From the NCBI GenBank assembly GCA_903813345.2, contig CAIIXF020000005.1, positions 14,819,375 through 14,883,374 on the forward strand: a stretch of DNA of 64,000 nucleotides, read 5' to 3'. The DNA comes from Owenia fusiformis (taxonomy: Eukaryota; Annelida; Polychaeta; Sabellida; Oweniidae). Of the stretch, positions 1 to 12,973 are shown one piece after another. Numbering within the stretch: position 1 is the first letter of the stretch; every line of letters starts with the position of its first letter. The position numbers and the translations under genes are program-made. Below the pieces are notes generated by a model, which searched no databases, had not been told where the DNA came from, and saw nothing but the letters and a program-made list of their open reading frames with translations.

Positions 1-2900
1 TAAAAATGGGGAAGATCTACCAAATTCTTCTCAAATGAAAACTGAAATAGTTGGTTAATGTTGGGATCCCTCTACTAATAAACGGCAATAAAATATGACA
101 TGTGCGATTGGTTAGATGGCAGAAGCTTTTCTTTTAGACTGATCATCGCGGGAAGGGGGGGGGGGTGATGAGTGTAGACACCATGATCCCTGGGGTACCA
201 ATGGTCAGTCTAAGGCATTGTGCTTTTACAACAGTGTCGAACTCCCAAACCACAATTATTTTCATGTCATTCCTTTAAGAACAATTAATGCCATTCCTTT
301 AACAATAACAAATAACTATAATAATTATAAATAGATCTCAATGTATAAAGGATTATTACAAATGTACACAATAAGTCATTAATAAAAATTACACTTAATA
401 TGAATAGGTATTTTTTCTTTGAATCGTATAAGAGTTGTATCAAAATGTCATTATTTCTTGATTGGATAGATCTGGATGTAATTTCAGTTATAATTCAAGG
501 TTTTATTTGACATGTGTACAAAGCTGTTTTATTGTTGCGTTTTTTCATTCGTAAATGTTTCCCATTCATCACCTCCACTGCGGGAGAATGTCACGGAACA
601 ATACACCAAGGATTATGAACTTAATTGGAGAATTTGAATATCATTCCTACTGAGTAATTGATACATCATTGTTATCCATGTCATATATAGTATGGGGTGA
701 CAAAAAATTGAAAAATGCAACCCTCTGATTTTGAAATAAATATCTCAATTATGGTGAAATCCTCTTGAATTTTCAAATGTGGATAGAGTGTTTTAATCAG
801 CAAACAGTTGGTTGTGTACTTCGAGTTCATGACATACAACTTTAGAGACACACATTTTCTGTCTAGGTCATAATTTATTGTGTCAAGCTGTATTGCAACA
901 TCTGTTCAACTTTAATGAGAGCATTATCTTTTCGATTGCTCTTGTAAACTTTCTTTTCATATTTGACACTTTCAATTTTATAGTGAAATTGTTTACTCCA
1001 GTTAATTTAATTCATTGATTGATTAATCTTTGCAAAGTGCAGGCTCCCATAAAGCTTTATTCAAATTCTCAACTCCTTTCCTCCAAAGAGTTTTTCTTCA
1101 ACACTGCCCCACACCTAACCAAATTTTTCCACCTCACCCAAACAGCCAACAGTACCGTACGATACCATTTTAACTACGGTACTGTCTGGTGCCATTGACT
1201 AATATAGTACTGTACAGTACACTGAACACGATGTCACCATACTCAAATGGTATCATAATCTTAATGTACCTTATGGTACCATGATTTCAGAGTGTGGATT
1301 GGGGGTGTAAGTATCTCCCCATCTCTATCTACCACATTATTTCCCCTCCTCTCTACCTTCCAAATCAGATTTTATCCTAATTCTGAGCCACTCACCCGCC
1401 CCACCAAATAAATCCACTCACCCGCCCAACCAAATAAATCCTTTCCTCATGTCATGAAAACTTAACCCCTTCCCTTTCTCCTATAAGGGTGTCTAGTGTC
1501 TACTAAGAAGGGTATTTTCGGAGGATGCTGTTGCTTTAAAAGATGTCATTTTGTCAAACATTTTCTCTCTAATTACTGTGTCAAACAGATATCATTATTG
1601 CCTACAAAGACTTATAAACCAATGTCAACTTCCATATGGATTCCACATGGGAATAATCCACGTAGAAGAAAAATTAGAGAGGGTGTCAGTCTTGTAACAA
1701 TTACTCAAAAAATAACTCAATAATCTCAAAAATTATATCTGTATAACTTTTTATTAGTTTAACCAAGCAATTTGTAGTTCATAATCAATGTTAAATATTA
1801 TCAAAAATGCACTTTAACATTTGAACAACTTAATCACTTAGTATGATTATACTGAAACTTCATGACTAAATCAAATACATTATATTGAGTCCATTAACCT
1901 TAGTCAGGAGTCTTATTGTGTTTTTCCAGGTGTTTTAATCTTTATGTTTGATATACATGCTGTTTTAAAAGGGGGATATACAGATATAAATGAATATACT
2001 GTTAATGTCTTTCAGTAGTTATTCTGTATTATGTCGCGACCACAAATGGTGACATATTGTTATAGTCTCCTACTTTTTTGTGGACAATATTCAGCAGTTG
2101 GTGTTTGGTGGTGCTTCATGTTCGGTGGTTCATGTTCTGTAACAAATGGCAGGTGCTGACATTGTGCATGTTAATGCCTTGTTTATTTTATGATTTATAA
2201 ATTTATGTTATTTTCATTTTATCATGTATTACCAAGTATTTCATGTGCTACATGTACATGTATATATTTTAAATGCTTTGCTAGTATTAAACACAGTACT
2301 GGAAATCAATGAAAAATGGAAATTGTCATACCCATATGCATACGTATGTCTCTATACATTATTCATGTACTGTTTTATTATCAGTACTTATATGTATAAG
2401 CAATTAAACCATGAATTCTGTCATTTAAATTCTACATACAAAATCCACACTTTGTCTTGGATTCTGCATCCAAAATCCAAAGAGCCAAAATTCTGCAATA
2501 TTTTATTCACAAAATTGCAAATTCTGAGAAAAAATCTTCAAACCAAGTGACAAAATTCAGGTGGCTTTCAATACCATTGTCATTGCATAAAATTTGGTAA
2601 TCATTATAAACATGCTTTTTATCCTTAAGTTTTGACTAAAACAATATTAAAGGTCCCCAAATATAATTGATATTTACAATTTTTGAGAAATTGTGATGAA
2701 AACGTATAAAAAAAGGTTAATCCAGAGTCGCAACTACATTGATGAGTTTATGTGAATTGATAACAAGTATTGCATTGGCTATAATATTTCTAATATTGTT
2801 GATATTATTACCACCATATTTTAGGTACCAGGTTGATTCTTAATAAATGCACAAAATATACTGGTATCAATTTGAATTTGTTTGAACATCATTCGATATA
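1..2900. other. AT-rich non-coding sequence
   Basis: No supportable gene. Small items: a GTAC-rich stretch at 1150-1290 (repeated GGTACC/GTACTG motifs); two copies of a 28-bp CCACTCACCCGCCC..CCAAATAAAT unit at 1389-1440; ATGTCGC(G)ACCACAAA..GTAACAAATGGCAGGTG at about 2030-2160, a repeat that recurs at 48905-48970. Confidence 0.6.
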
Positions 2901-2930
2901 TGCAGCCATATAATATTGTTTGTGGAATAT

Positions 2931-3198
2931 GAGAATTATATTGCACCCTCACCAGAATTATATTGCATTCTGTCCAGATTTATATTGCATCATCACATGA
3001 ATTGTATTGCATTTTTTCCAGAATTACATTGCATTCTCACCAAAATTATGTTGCATCATCTCATGAATTGTATTGCATTTTTTCCAGAACTACGTTGCAT
3101 TCTCACCAAAATTATATTGCATCATCACCAGAATTGTATTGCATCGTCACCAGAATTATATTGCATCCACACCAGAATTATATTGCATCCTCACCAAA
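2931..3198. repeat. 22-bp tandem array, about 12 units
   Basis: Unit resembling ACCAGAATTATATTGCATCC, diverged between units. Open in two forward frames (2916-3230, 2963-3247) only because the unit lacks stops; not a gene. Confidence 0.9.
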
Positions 3199-3726
3199 TG
3201 TGTTTGTGTATTTGCAGGTGGTTGAGCTGATATGTGAACGAGGCTAAACAGCTGTTTGAAGCAAACCATTCCAGGAAATGTAGACAAGAAATAGAGAAGT
3301 CTACAGAATAAACACAATGCTATAACTTATCATAAAGACAGTATACTTAACTTACTTAAAGTTAACTGTATATTGAGAATTTTATAAATGGAGAAAAGAC
3401 ATCCAGAGAAATATGCAAATAGACAGTTTGAGACTCTAACAAGAAAAGACAAAACATTTTCAAATTAAGACCATATAATGGAAACTTTTACATGTTGTAC
3501 TTTCCTCCTTTTAAGACTATTTGGTGGAAATGATAATACTATAAATAGAACGTTATTATGCAGTTTATCACACACTTTTTCAATGAAGTAAAAAGTAAAT
3601 GATATATTACTCAAGTTCTATACTCATTGTTTTTTCTTGAATGTTAAGACAAAAGATGGCATATTGCACAAGCCTAATAAATTGTATTTTGCTTTTAGAA
3701 AAAGTACATGTATATAGTATTCAACT

Positions 3727-3880
3727 GTGGTATGGTGTGGTAGGGTGTGGTATGGTGTGGTGTAGTGAGGTGTGGTGTGGTGTGGTGTGATATGGTATGG
3801 TATGGTATGGTATGGTATGGTGTGGTGTGGTGTGGTTTAGTATGGTCTGGAATAGTATAGTATTGAATGGTATGGCGAAA
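3727..3880. repeat. GGTAT/GGTGT pentamer microsatellite
   Basis: Alternating runs of GGTAT and GGTGT, purine-rich on the plus strand, decaying toward 3880. Confidence 0.9.
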
Positions 3881-4861
3881 ATAATTGCAAGTTTGGTCAT
3901 TTGATAGATCTCAATCCCACATTCTCTGAACAATGTTTTCATTTTTTGTTTGAATCAGAATAAGTAATATTGAATGGCCTATCATTATTTATTCCTTAAA
4001 TAACCAATGCATTGACAATGCCTTGTAACTAAATAGAAAACACGTATATAGATATGCATTTTACTTGCCAGTAGGACCATGATGACTCCAAATGTAGCTT
4101 TCATTGCATTGCCTTTAATGACTGTTTCAATATGAAACTCATGGAAGCATGAGATCCAATTTTATTAAAGGGTTCCGATTAGCATCCCGTATAAAAACAA
4201 TATGGCGGCTCCAGGCGAATCAACTGGATCAGTTCATTTTTAAGAAATAAGGGGAGTTCTGTAAAATCCAGTTTATTGAAGTTGTCTTTGAGATAAAGTA
4301 ATCCGTTTATAATGATTTTGAAAACGTTATCCAAATAGTGATTGCGTTCAAAGAATACATGTACAACAGCCAATATAAATCATTATTTTAGAAACCGGTT
4401 TGTCTTGCTTTGTTTCATTTGTAGGATATTTCATATGCCAAGCTGTGTGCTATTACGTTATGGGGAAATTTAGATGCCAATTTTTCCTTATTATACACAA
4501 ATAAAAGATCCTGTACTTCACCCATAAATTTGGAATTGATTTGTCAAAATAAAAATCACCCTTTTATAAATGTGTGACGATCTATAATATACTTATGCTA
4601 TATAACAGGTAGAGGTGTTGACAGAACGACCTCGAACCTGTGAACCCTTGAGTATTTTTCCGGGATCGGGCCTTTTATACTAAACGGTGAGCAACACCAG
4701 AAACGAGCGTTCGATTTGCTAAACGATATACGTCACCCTTTAAATGCTGTTTTAATTGGGTAGCTTGTTTAGAATGTTTTGATCAAAGGATTATCTTTTA
4801 CTCAAAGAATGTCAATGAAGCTATCTTTTAAGGAGTAAAATCAATATATGGTAAAATCAGA

Positions 4862-5640
4862 ACACCACTGGGACAGGCCAAAAGTCTTCATATTACAAGG
4901 TGTTCACATTTTGAGTTTTTTACATGGAAGTCTACGACAGACTTGAAAATTTGATTTCAAGTGTTCACATTTTGAGTTTTTTTTACATGGAAGTCTATGA
5001 CAGACTTGAAAATTTGATTTCAAGTGTTCACATTTTGAGTTTTTTACATGGAAGTCTATGACAGACTTGAAAATGCGATTTCAAGTGTTTGCATTTTGAG
5101 TTTTTTACATGGAAGTCTATGACAGACTTGAAAATTTGATTTCAAGTGTTCACATTTTGAGTTTTTTACATGGAAGTCTATGACAGACTTGAAAATTTGA
5201 TTTCAAGTGTTCACATTTTGAGTTTTTTACATGGAAGTCTATGACAGACTTGAAAATCTGATTTCAAGTGTTTACATTTTGATTTTTTTACATGGAAGTC
5301 TATGACAGACTTGAAATTTGATTTCAAGTGTTTGCATTTTGAGGTTTTTTACATGGAAGTCTATGACAGACTTGAAAATTTGATTTCAAGTGTTCACATT
5401 TTGAGTTTTTTTACATGGAAGTCTATGACAGACTTGAAAATCCGATTTCAAGTGTTCACATTTTGAGTTCTTTTTACATGGGAGTCTAAGACTTGAAAAT
5501 TTGATTTCAAGTGTTCACATTTTGAGTTTTTTTACATGGAAGTCTATGACAGACTTGAAAATCAAACTAGAAAAAGTGTTCACATTGAGAGGTTTCTAGA
5601 TAAAATAAGAGAGGTGTTCAGATATACAGGTTTCACTGAG
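4862..5640. repeat. 61-bp minisatellite (11 units) inside a pogo-like short element
   Basis: ACATGGAAGTCT or a close variant starts 11 times from about 4922 to 5536 at a 58-64 bp step. Each unit holds two hairpins: AGTCT-ATGAC-AGACT and CTTGAAA...TTTCAAG. The array is bordered by sequence like the 25087-25232 element: AAAAGT..TTC..GTGTTCACATTT on the left, and GAGAGGTGTTCAGATATACA, then GGTTTCACTGA, on the right. The internal segment of one element has therefore been tandemly amplified. Confidence 0.85.
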
Positions 5641-5721
5641 TTGAAAGAGTTATCCGAAGAAATGCAATATTCCCTCATAAATAAGTATCATAAATACACT
5701 TCTTGTAAACTAATAAGTTGA

Positions 5722-8700
5722 GAAAAAGTTAAAACAATACTTAAAATGTATCAGCTGTGAAACATAACATGCTCTTGCAAAATTTTTTAACATAAAAAAT
5801 ATAACACCACATGGATAAATCACAAAAACAGCTCTATGCTGACCATCGTGATTTTTTTCAACTTTTCCACAAAGTCATTGTGTGATATTTTACATATTTA
5901 TAAGAAGTACTAAGTAATAATTGATGGTAAGCAAAAATGAATGTGTATTGTATTTTTGATTGAATTTTTAGAGAGATACTTAAGTGTATCTGAGCCATGA
6001 GATATGTCACAATGACATAGAAATGATGCTGACATATCTTCTGTATTTGTGTATAAAATCATCTCTTGCTTATTAGAATACTATTGGAATATGTATTTCA
6101 GTAACATTTCTCACATCATTGATGACATTCTTCAATATTAGAACTGTCAGCTGCGCAAACTTATGAAATTTTATTCATTTTGACCAAACTTTCCATCCTG
6201 GCATGAGCATGAATTTCAGAATGCACACATTTAGTTTTATAAGATGAGGAAACACCCAGAATTCATAGATGAACTACTATCTTCATTTGAAATAACCTAT
6301 CTTCGTGGGAAAATGAACCTAGAGGTCCGCTATACATGCAAATAGGGTCCTGTTTGTATTTTGGGATATTTACTGGGTTTATAAATTATTAACCAGTAAA
6401 CACTTATAAACACCCTAAAAAGAAAAGAAAAAATTGAACATATATGAACACCCTGTATAAGTTGGGTAACATTGAACGTGTATTGAGTTGGTTAGATTAT
6501 GTAGCTTATATTAATTCATCTGAAAGAGTACAACAGCTACATCACCATATTTTTAATCTAAATATTCTTTTAGAATAATTAGAAATATGTGTGTGCTTTT
6601 TTCTGTAAGAATTTAAGCAAGATGTATCAATTATTAAAAAACGTTACAAGAATTTGGAGCAAAATTAGCTTTACTTATTGAGCACCCCTGGGTGAACGCC
6701 CTGTATAAATAATTGTTTGCAAGGGAAGTAGACGTCTCTCAATAATTGAAGATCAACATGCAGTTAATCATGGAGCCTTTATTCTAAAATTTTGATGAAA
6801 GATTTTATATCGCAATTATTGCTTCAATATTTCAGCATGCATCAATGTCGATTCTTTGTAGAACAACTGATCAAATATAATGCAATATAATATTAAAGTT
6901 AATGTGATGCATTTAGGCATGGCTTTCATTAAAACAAATAAAGATTTCTAATATAATTCATTAATTTGCATGTACAGTTGAGGGCTTAATGGGATTTTTT
7001 TATTATTTCTTTGAACTTTAACGGCTTTAACACAGCTGTTATTGGATCCTAGGCTTTAGTATTTTTATCTAATTACTGATGTTTACAAGTATTGTACTCT
7101 CTTGCACAAAATATCGAAGTCTGCAAATTTTGGTTCGTTAAAATCCCTTGGATTTTCATCATTGTACGGAATGACATCAAGGCCGTGACCTAGATATGTT
7201 ACTGAACTGGGGGCGTATTTGCTTTCTATTGTTTTACATCATTTTAAATCGCATTGTAAGATGTTGACAAATCACTTATTGGAAACATTTGAAAAAATTG
7301 TTTGAATACATTAGAAATCTTTTGTCTTCAGTGAAATGGTATTTTTAATTCAATGGATTTATTGAAGATTTCCCTGTTTAACATGTCAATCTAATTACAA
7401 ATATTTTCCAGATTTTCTGACATCTCAACACAATATGGAATGTTTATTAAACATCTGTTAACGTCAAATCTTTATTCCTCTCCGAATCCATTTTTCTTCT
7501 TCATTTTGCAATTTAAAGCTTACTTAATATGAAAATTCATTTTTACTTTTTCAATTTTCTATTTATTGGGGATTCTGTTTCAATAATGATATTCAACATT
7601 ATCTTCAATATGTTACAACATACCCACATGCATCATTATTGATATGCTGATTGTAATAGATCTATGTGAATTCTAAATGTTCTATTATATTTTTATTGTT
7701 TTTTATTTTCTACACATATCTGTATTTCCAGTCCTAAATAAGCTGACATTGGTGAAATTTGGGTTTATAAAAGTGATATACTAGTAAAGAAAAAATGTAT
7801 TGTTTTGGATTGGTTTACTCTCATAATTCAAGGGTTTATTTTCAAAAGATGCCTATCCCACTCATATGGGAATGTGATCATTTCAGCTTTTGATATAACA
7901 TACATGTACTTGTGTATAAGCATGGAGGACCTTTGGTACTTTCCTGTTATTCTTCCAATATTGAGATATATTTTGCAATCATGGGATAAGATATGTTTTC
8001 GATTCTCATTGGTCAAAGAAGGATTCATTATTTTGACAATGCAATACATTGTTTAAGATGGAATTCTAAACTGATGTCAAGTCATAAACTGTAGGAAAAA
8101 TTGTGAAATAATTTGGTATGTCTTGTAAGTTTGTCTTTTTCCTTTAGCTATTTTCTTAAAACTAACAAAACAAATGTAAACATGCCTATCAAAATTATAT
8201 ACGTCCAATGTGTACATAACAGGTTAATAGTCAACCTGTAGAGAGGTCAACAGTAGTATATTGTAACCCCAGTAAGATATTTATTGTGTCTTTCTAACCA
8301 GTATACATCTATCCAGTCTACATTTTTTTTATTTGTGTACTTCTGTAGCATAATTTTTCTTCGTATAAAAAACTCAATTTATCTTGTAGTAAAGTATTTT
8401 TTATACTAGTACCATCAATCAATTTTAGCAAAAAGGCAAATGTGTGGTCTCATCATTGTCAATGTAGATTTCTTCATGGATGCAAAGTAATCATCCCTTT
8501 CAATAATAATTCAATTCAATTGCATTATTGCATAAAATCGATTTATCTTATGAATACACGAGAATGTAATATCATTCTTATGTATTTCAACAGGCATTTG
8601 TAAGAGGATTTTATTCGATTTTGAATCATGTAAAACTAGACCCATTTTACCTATATTCAAAGTACATTTGTAATAAAGTTTCACATACCATAGCATGCAT

Positions 8701-8740
8701 TTTATTTGAGGTGAATTGACTTCTTTTCCTCCAAATGTGA
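5722..8740. other. AT-rich non-coding sequence
   Basis: No gene or array recognised apart from a partial relative of the 12974 palindromic element near 6240-6275. Confidence 0.6.
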
Positions 8741-8743
8741 ACC

Positions 8744-9668
8744 AAATAACAAATTCTGCAAGTGGGCAATGTATGATCCAGTATTGTGAATATATTGAAA
8801 ACCAAAGTTACTTAGATGCAGTAATGTGACGGTGGGCAATGTTTTAAAAACCATAGCAACTAAGATGCAGTATTGTGGTGGAGGGCAATGTATTAAAAAC
8901 CATAGCAACTAAGATCCAGTATTGTGATGGTGGGCAATATATTAAAACCATAGCAACTAAGATGCAGTATTGTGATGGTGGCCAATGTATTAAAAACCAT
9001 AGGAACTAAGATGCAGTATTGTGATGGTGGGCAATGTATTAAAAACCATAGGAACTAAGATGCAGTATTGTGATGGTGGGCAATGTATTAAAAACCATAG
9101 CAACTAAGATGCAGTATTGTGGTGGTGGGGAATGTATTAAAAACCATAGCAACTAAGATGTAGTATTGTGATGGTAGGCAATATATTAAAAACCATAGTA
9201 ACTAAGATGCACTATTGTGATGGTGGGCAATGTATTAAAAACCATAGCAACTAAGATGCAGTAATGTGATGGTGGGCAATGTATCAAAACCATAGCAACT
9301 TAGATCCAGTATTGTGATGGTTGGCAATATATTAAAAACCATAGTAACTAAGATGCAGTATTGTGATGGTGGGCAATGTATCAAAACCCATAGTAACTAA
9401 GATGCAGTATTGTGATGGTGGGCAATGTATCAAAAACCATTAGCAACCAAAAGCAGTAATGTGACGGTGGGCAATGTATTAAAAACCATAGCAACTAAGA
9501 TGCAGTAATATGACAGTGGGCAATGTATTACAAAGCTTAGCAACTAAGATGCAGTATTGTGATGGTGGGCAATGTATTACATACCAAAGCAACTAATATG
9601 CAGTATCGTGATGGTGGGCAATGTATTACATACCAAAGCAACTAAAATGCAGTATCGTGATGGTGGGC
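8744..9668. repeat. 49-bp minisatellite, about 18-19 units
   Basis: Unit contains AACTAAGATGCAGTATTGTG, then ATGGTGGGCAATGTATTAAA. Most units are well conserved. It ends abruptly at GGTGGGCTGCCAGCG, followed by the flank discussed at 9670-9735. Confidence 0.93.
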
Positions 9669-9669
9669 T

Positions 9670-9735
9670 GCCAGCGCTTTGGTAAGCACAAGTAACACAG
9701 GAAGTTTAGAGTCTCCTGCGGCACTAGTACTTAGA
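9670..9735. repeat. Conserved flank A of minisatellite (GGTAAGCA...CCTGCGGCACTA)
   Basis: GGTAAGCA, then about 27 bases further CCTGCGGCACTAGTACTTAG. A similar pair, GGTAAGCA and CCTGCGGCACTACTACTTAG, follows the unrelated array at 10780-11045 (see 11069-11120). Confidence 0.6.
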
Positions 9736-9937
9736 ATCGAGCTGGAGCTATATGTAAAGATACATCCAAGATGCACTTAAACAGCAGTTTGCATGTAACT
9801 GAACTAAATTAAAACACAATCTATTTTAAAAATTTAAGCTGTATGTTCTTTCTGCTAATCTTTATTGACAGTTATCTATGCTACTCATTGATTATTTGGC
9901 AATTCGTGTCATAGCAATTATTATTTTTTCACAAGTA

Positions 9938-10260
9938 AATCCATGCCAATTGATACTTGACAAGACAGTTCATGCCAATCGATACTTGCTTTGCCAATTC
10001 ATGCCAATCATGCTTAGTTTATGCCAACTCATGCCAATCAATGCTTAGTTTATGCCAATTCATGCCAACCATTGCTTAGTTTATGCCAACTCATGCCAAT
10101 CAATGCTTAGTTTATGCCAATTCATGCCAATCAATGCTTAGTTTATGCCAATTTATGCCAATCAATGCTTAGTTTATGCCAATTTATGCCAATCCATTCT
10201 TTGTGTGTGCCATCCAATATTCTGTATGCCAATTCAATCCAACCAATACTTGACAATTCA
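9938..10260. repeat. 31-bp tandem array (ATGCCAAT type)
   Basis: Unit with CATGCCAATCAATGCTTAGT, then TTATGCCAATT. About 8-10 units, degenerating at both ends. Confidence 0.88.
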
Positions 10261-10779
10261 ATTCATGCCACTTTGTGGATTAGGCAACAGAAGATGATAG
10301 TATTTGGCAACACAATCTGAGACAATCAGGAAAATCTATAACTGAGACGATCCCTCAATCAAAACAAATGTATACTATGAGAAAAACAGATTGGAGATCG
10401 GAAAATGAAAAAAATCTTTAATAAATTATGATTTATAGTTGATTTAGAAATGTTGTGTGATCAGACTTCACCTGTGTATATAGAAACAAACTATTAAATC
10501 AAGTAATACCTACACACAATATATGATTGGAATAGTACAGTGAATGAAACATAACATCTCTGTAGTATACATTGTTAAACATATTATTTTCACCTACACA
10601 TATATGGCATTGGAACACTTTGGCAAATCGGTATATTCCAGGGTCATTTTCGGTGATCTTGGATGATCGTCTCCATTTGTTTGCATTTGATGGTTAAGTT
10701 AAATGTGTTGGAGTTAGATTACACACTATGCTCCTGCCACTAGTTGATATGTGATATGAGAGGGTAAGGAATATTACAC

Positions 10780-11045
10780 TCACTAGTTTGGCACTCACTT
10801 TGGTATGACTCTCTTGAATGTGACACTCATTTGTTTGTGACACTCGCTTGTATGCGACTCTCTTGTGTATGACAGTCACTTGTATGTCACTCTCTTGTAT
10901 GTGACACTCGCTTGTATGCGACTCTCTTGTATGTGACACTCGCTTGTATGCGACTCTCTTGTATGTGACACCCGCTTGTATGTGACTCTCTTGTATGTGA
11001 CACTCACTTGTATGTGACTCTCTTGTTTGTGACACTCACTTGTTG
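10780..11045. repeat. 32-bp tandem array (GTGACACTCGCTTGTATG type), about 8 units
   Basis: Unit GTATGTGACACTCGCTTG, then TATGCGACTCTCTT. The long minus-strand reading frames (SHTRESHTSECHIQE repeats) are products of the repeat, not a gene. Confidence 0.9.
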
Positions 11046-11068
11046 CATGTATGCCTCTGTGGTAAGCA

Positions 11069-11120
11069 GTAGAGTGCAGGTACAATGTTACAGAAGTACC
11101 TGCGGCACTACTACTTAGGA
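11069..11120. repeat. Conserved flank B of minisatellite
   Basis: GGTAAGCAGTAGAGTGCAGG, then AAGTACCTGCGGCACTACTA, then CTTAGG, immediately 3' of the 32-bp array. Shares CCTGCGGCACTA(G/C)TACTTAG with flank A. AAGTA/TACTT can pair around the CTGCGGC loop. Confidence 0.6.
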
Positions 11121-11149
11121 CAGTCACATATACAACGCTTCAGCACAAT

Positions 11150-11525
11150 TTGATAGCACAATTCTCTTGCTTACATTTCTTAGCACAATTATTCAGTACA
11201 ATTCTCTTGTTTACATTTCTTAGCACAATTATTCAGCACAATTATTTTGCAGGTCTCTGTGATGTTCCTAATTCTGATTTTGGAACTCAAATGGGATACT
11301 CAATTTTAATTCATGTAATTCTAATTTATGGTCCTCAAGTCTTATAAATGGTACTAATTCTAATTTATGGTGCTCAAATCGTGTAAATGGTACTCAATTC
11401 CAATATATGGTCCTCAAGTCTTATAAATGGTACTAGTTCTAATTTATGGTGCTCAAATCTTGCAAATGGTACTCAATTCCAATATATGGCTCTCAAGTCT
11501 TATAAATGGTACTCAATTCAAAAGC
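11150..11525. repeat. Two adjoining short tandem arrays
   Basis: 11150-11245: two units of about 42 bp (TTAGCACAATTATTCAG(T/C)A). 11330-11520: about five units of about 38 bp (CTCAAGTCTTATAAATGGTA type, alternating two variants). Confidence 0.8.
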
Positions 11526-11802
11526 ATGTTACTCAAATCTAATTAACATTACTCAATCATAGTTATATTTCATGAAATCCTGGGACTTAGCAACATTCCA
11601 TATATGGATCAATGGGATTAATGACTTGTACTTATCAGCATTCTTAAACCACTTACATATACCAAGATACTGTCCATGCTTGATTAAACTGTGAATAAAT
11701 ACATGTTAATACATGTACTAATGCATTAATATCTAATGTTATAAACATTTAAAAGCTTTATGGTTTTATAGATATCATGGAAATACATAGTGTACTTTTT
11801 AT

Positions 11803-11895
11803 TTGGTATTGGAGAATACCATATTTTTTTCTATTTTGGTATTGGAGAATACCATACTCTACTCAATTTTGTTATTGGAGCATACATATAAATAT
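11803..11895. repeat. GGTATTGGAGAATACC palindrome repeats
   Basis: The 16-bp palindrome GGTATTGGAGAATACC occurs twice (about 11804 and 11838), with a third degenerate copy (GTTATTGGAGCATAC). Confidence 0.75.
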
Positions 11896-12973
11896 TCATA
11901 AGGAATACTATTAATTTCTCTAAACATGTTCTAGAATTTATTTTCTAATCCATAATTGTATGCATATCGTGTAACGTCGTACATTTTATGTAAAAGATTA
12001 AGTTCGTTATTAATGGGAAAATCCATATTCGTTATCATACACAGGAATCCAGCGTTGATTGTATGTTTTTCAAATTATAAAGAATGAATTACTATTGCTA
12101 ATTAAAAGTTGCATAGCTGAGGATGGGAAGTTGCCCATGAGAAAAATCTCTCGATGGTCATGTTTTGAAATGTAGAATAGAGTGGAAAAGAGTGGAATTA
12201 GCAAGGAATAAAGTATACAGACATGTAGATAATAGTCTAAATTGTATAGAAATGCAAGAAAATCAGACATTTCATTCATTTTTTTGAGAGAATGGAGTGA
12301 AATAAAAATGATAAAATAAAATAAAATGTGTTGGTATGAATGACTACACACCACACTCCCTTCGTGTAGCTAGGATAGGGATCATATATCAATTTATCAT
12401 ATTATCATCGAATACAAGTGAAACATAAATTATTATGTTTTCATTATTTACATAAACAATTTTGCAGAGATATCGAGCCAGTCCAACCAACCCTAGAGTA
12501 TCCAAACTGCAGCATTTGATGGAATTTGAAATCTAAAAAATCTTCAAAATTCATGATTTAATCAAGAAAATAAATCAGATGGCAATTTAATTGTCTAATG
12601 AAGAAAATAATATTGATCTGTACAAAAAAAGGATCAACAAAAACACTGAAACACAGATTTTTTTAATTTTGAGCCCAAATTACTGATATTTAGATTGGTA
12701 ATTCCTGAGATTACTTATTCATCCCAGGCAATTCTGTTTACCAAAGGATAATATTGCTATCATGACAATTAAATGGTCAGTACTTTATTTGTGTAGACCA
12801 ACAGATGTTTCAAGCTAAATTGCTCATAAAAGGATTTCTATCTATAAAATTGTAATCCGTATTAGGAGACCTATCCTCCCATATAGCCATGCTACAAAAG
12901 CATCAACAAAGCTGATACCTAGTAAAACACAAACATATGGACAAAGGTTATCATAATTCATTGATTTCTATAC

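Noticed and set aside
2916-3247. Two overlapping forward open frames with HSHQNYIASS-type repeats
   Set aside because: Translation of the 22-bp array in two frames.
4179-4373. 64-codon minus-strand frame with a protein-like look
   Set aside because: No similarity I can name, no splice sites, and AT-rich composition like its surroundings.
5536-5721. 61-codon frame at the end of the 61-bp array
   Set aside because: It starts within the repeat and runs through the end of a short element; no independent coding evidence.
8744-9668. CRISPR-like array
   Set aside because: Units abut without unique spacers in an animal genome; it is a minisatellite.
10694-11127. Minus-strand open frames with repeated SHTRES/HTSECHIQES peptides
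   Set aside because: They are translations of the 32-bp minisatellite in more than one frame, with no splice sites, domain or codon bias.
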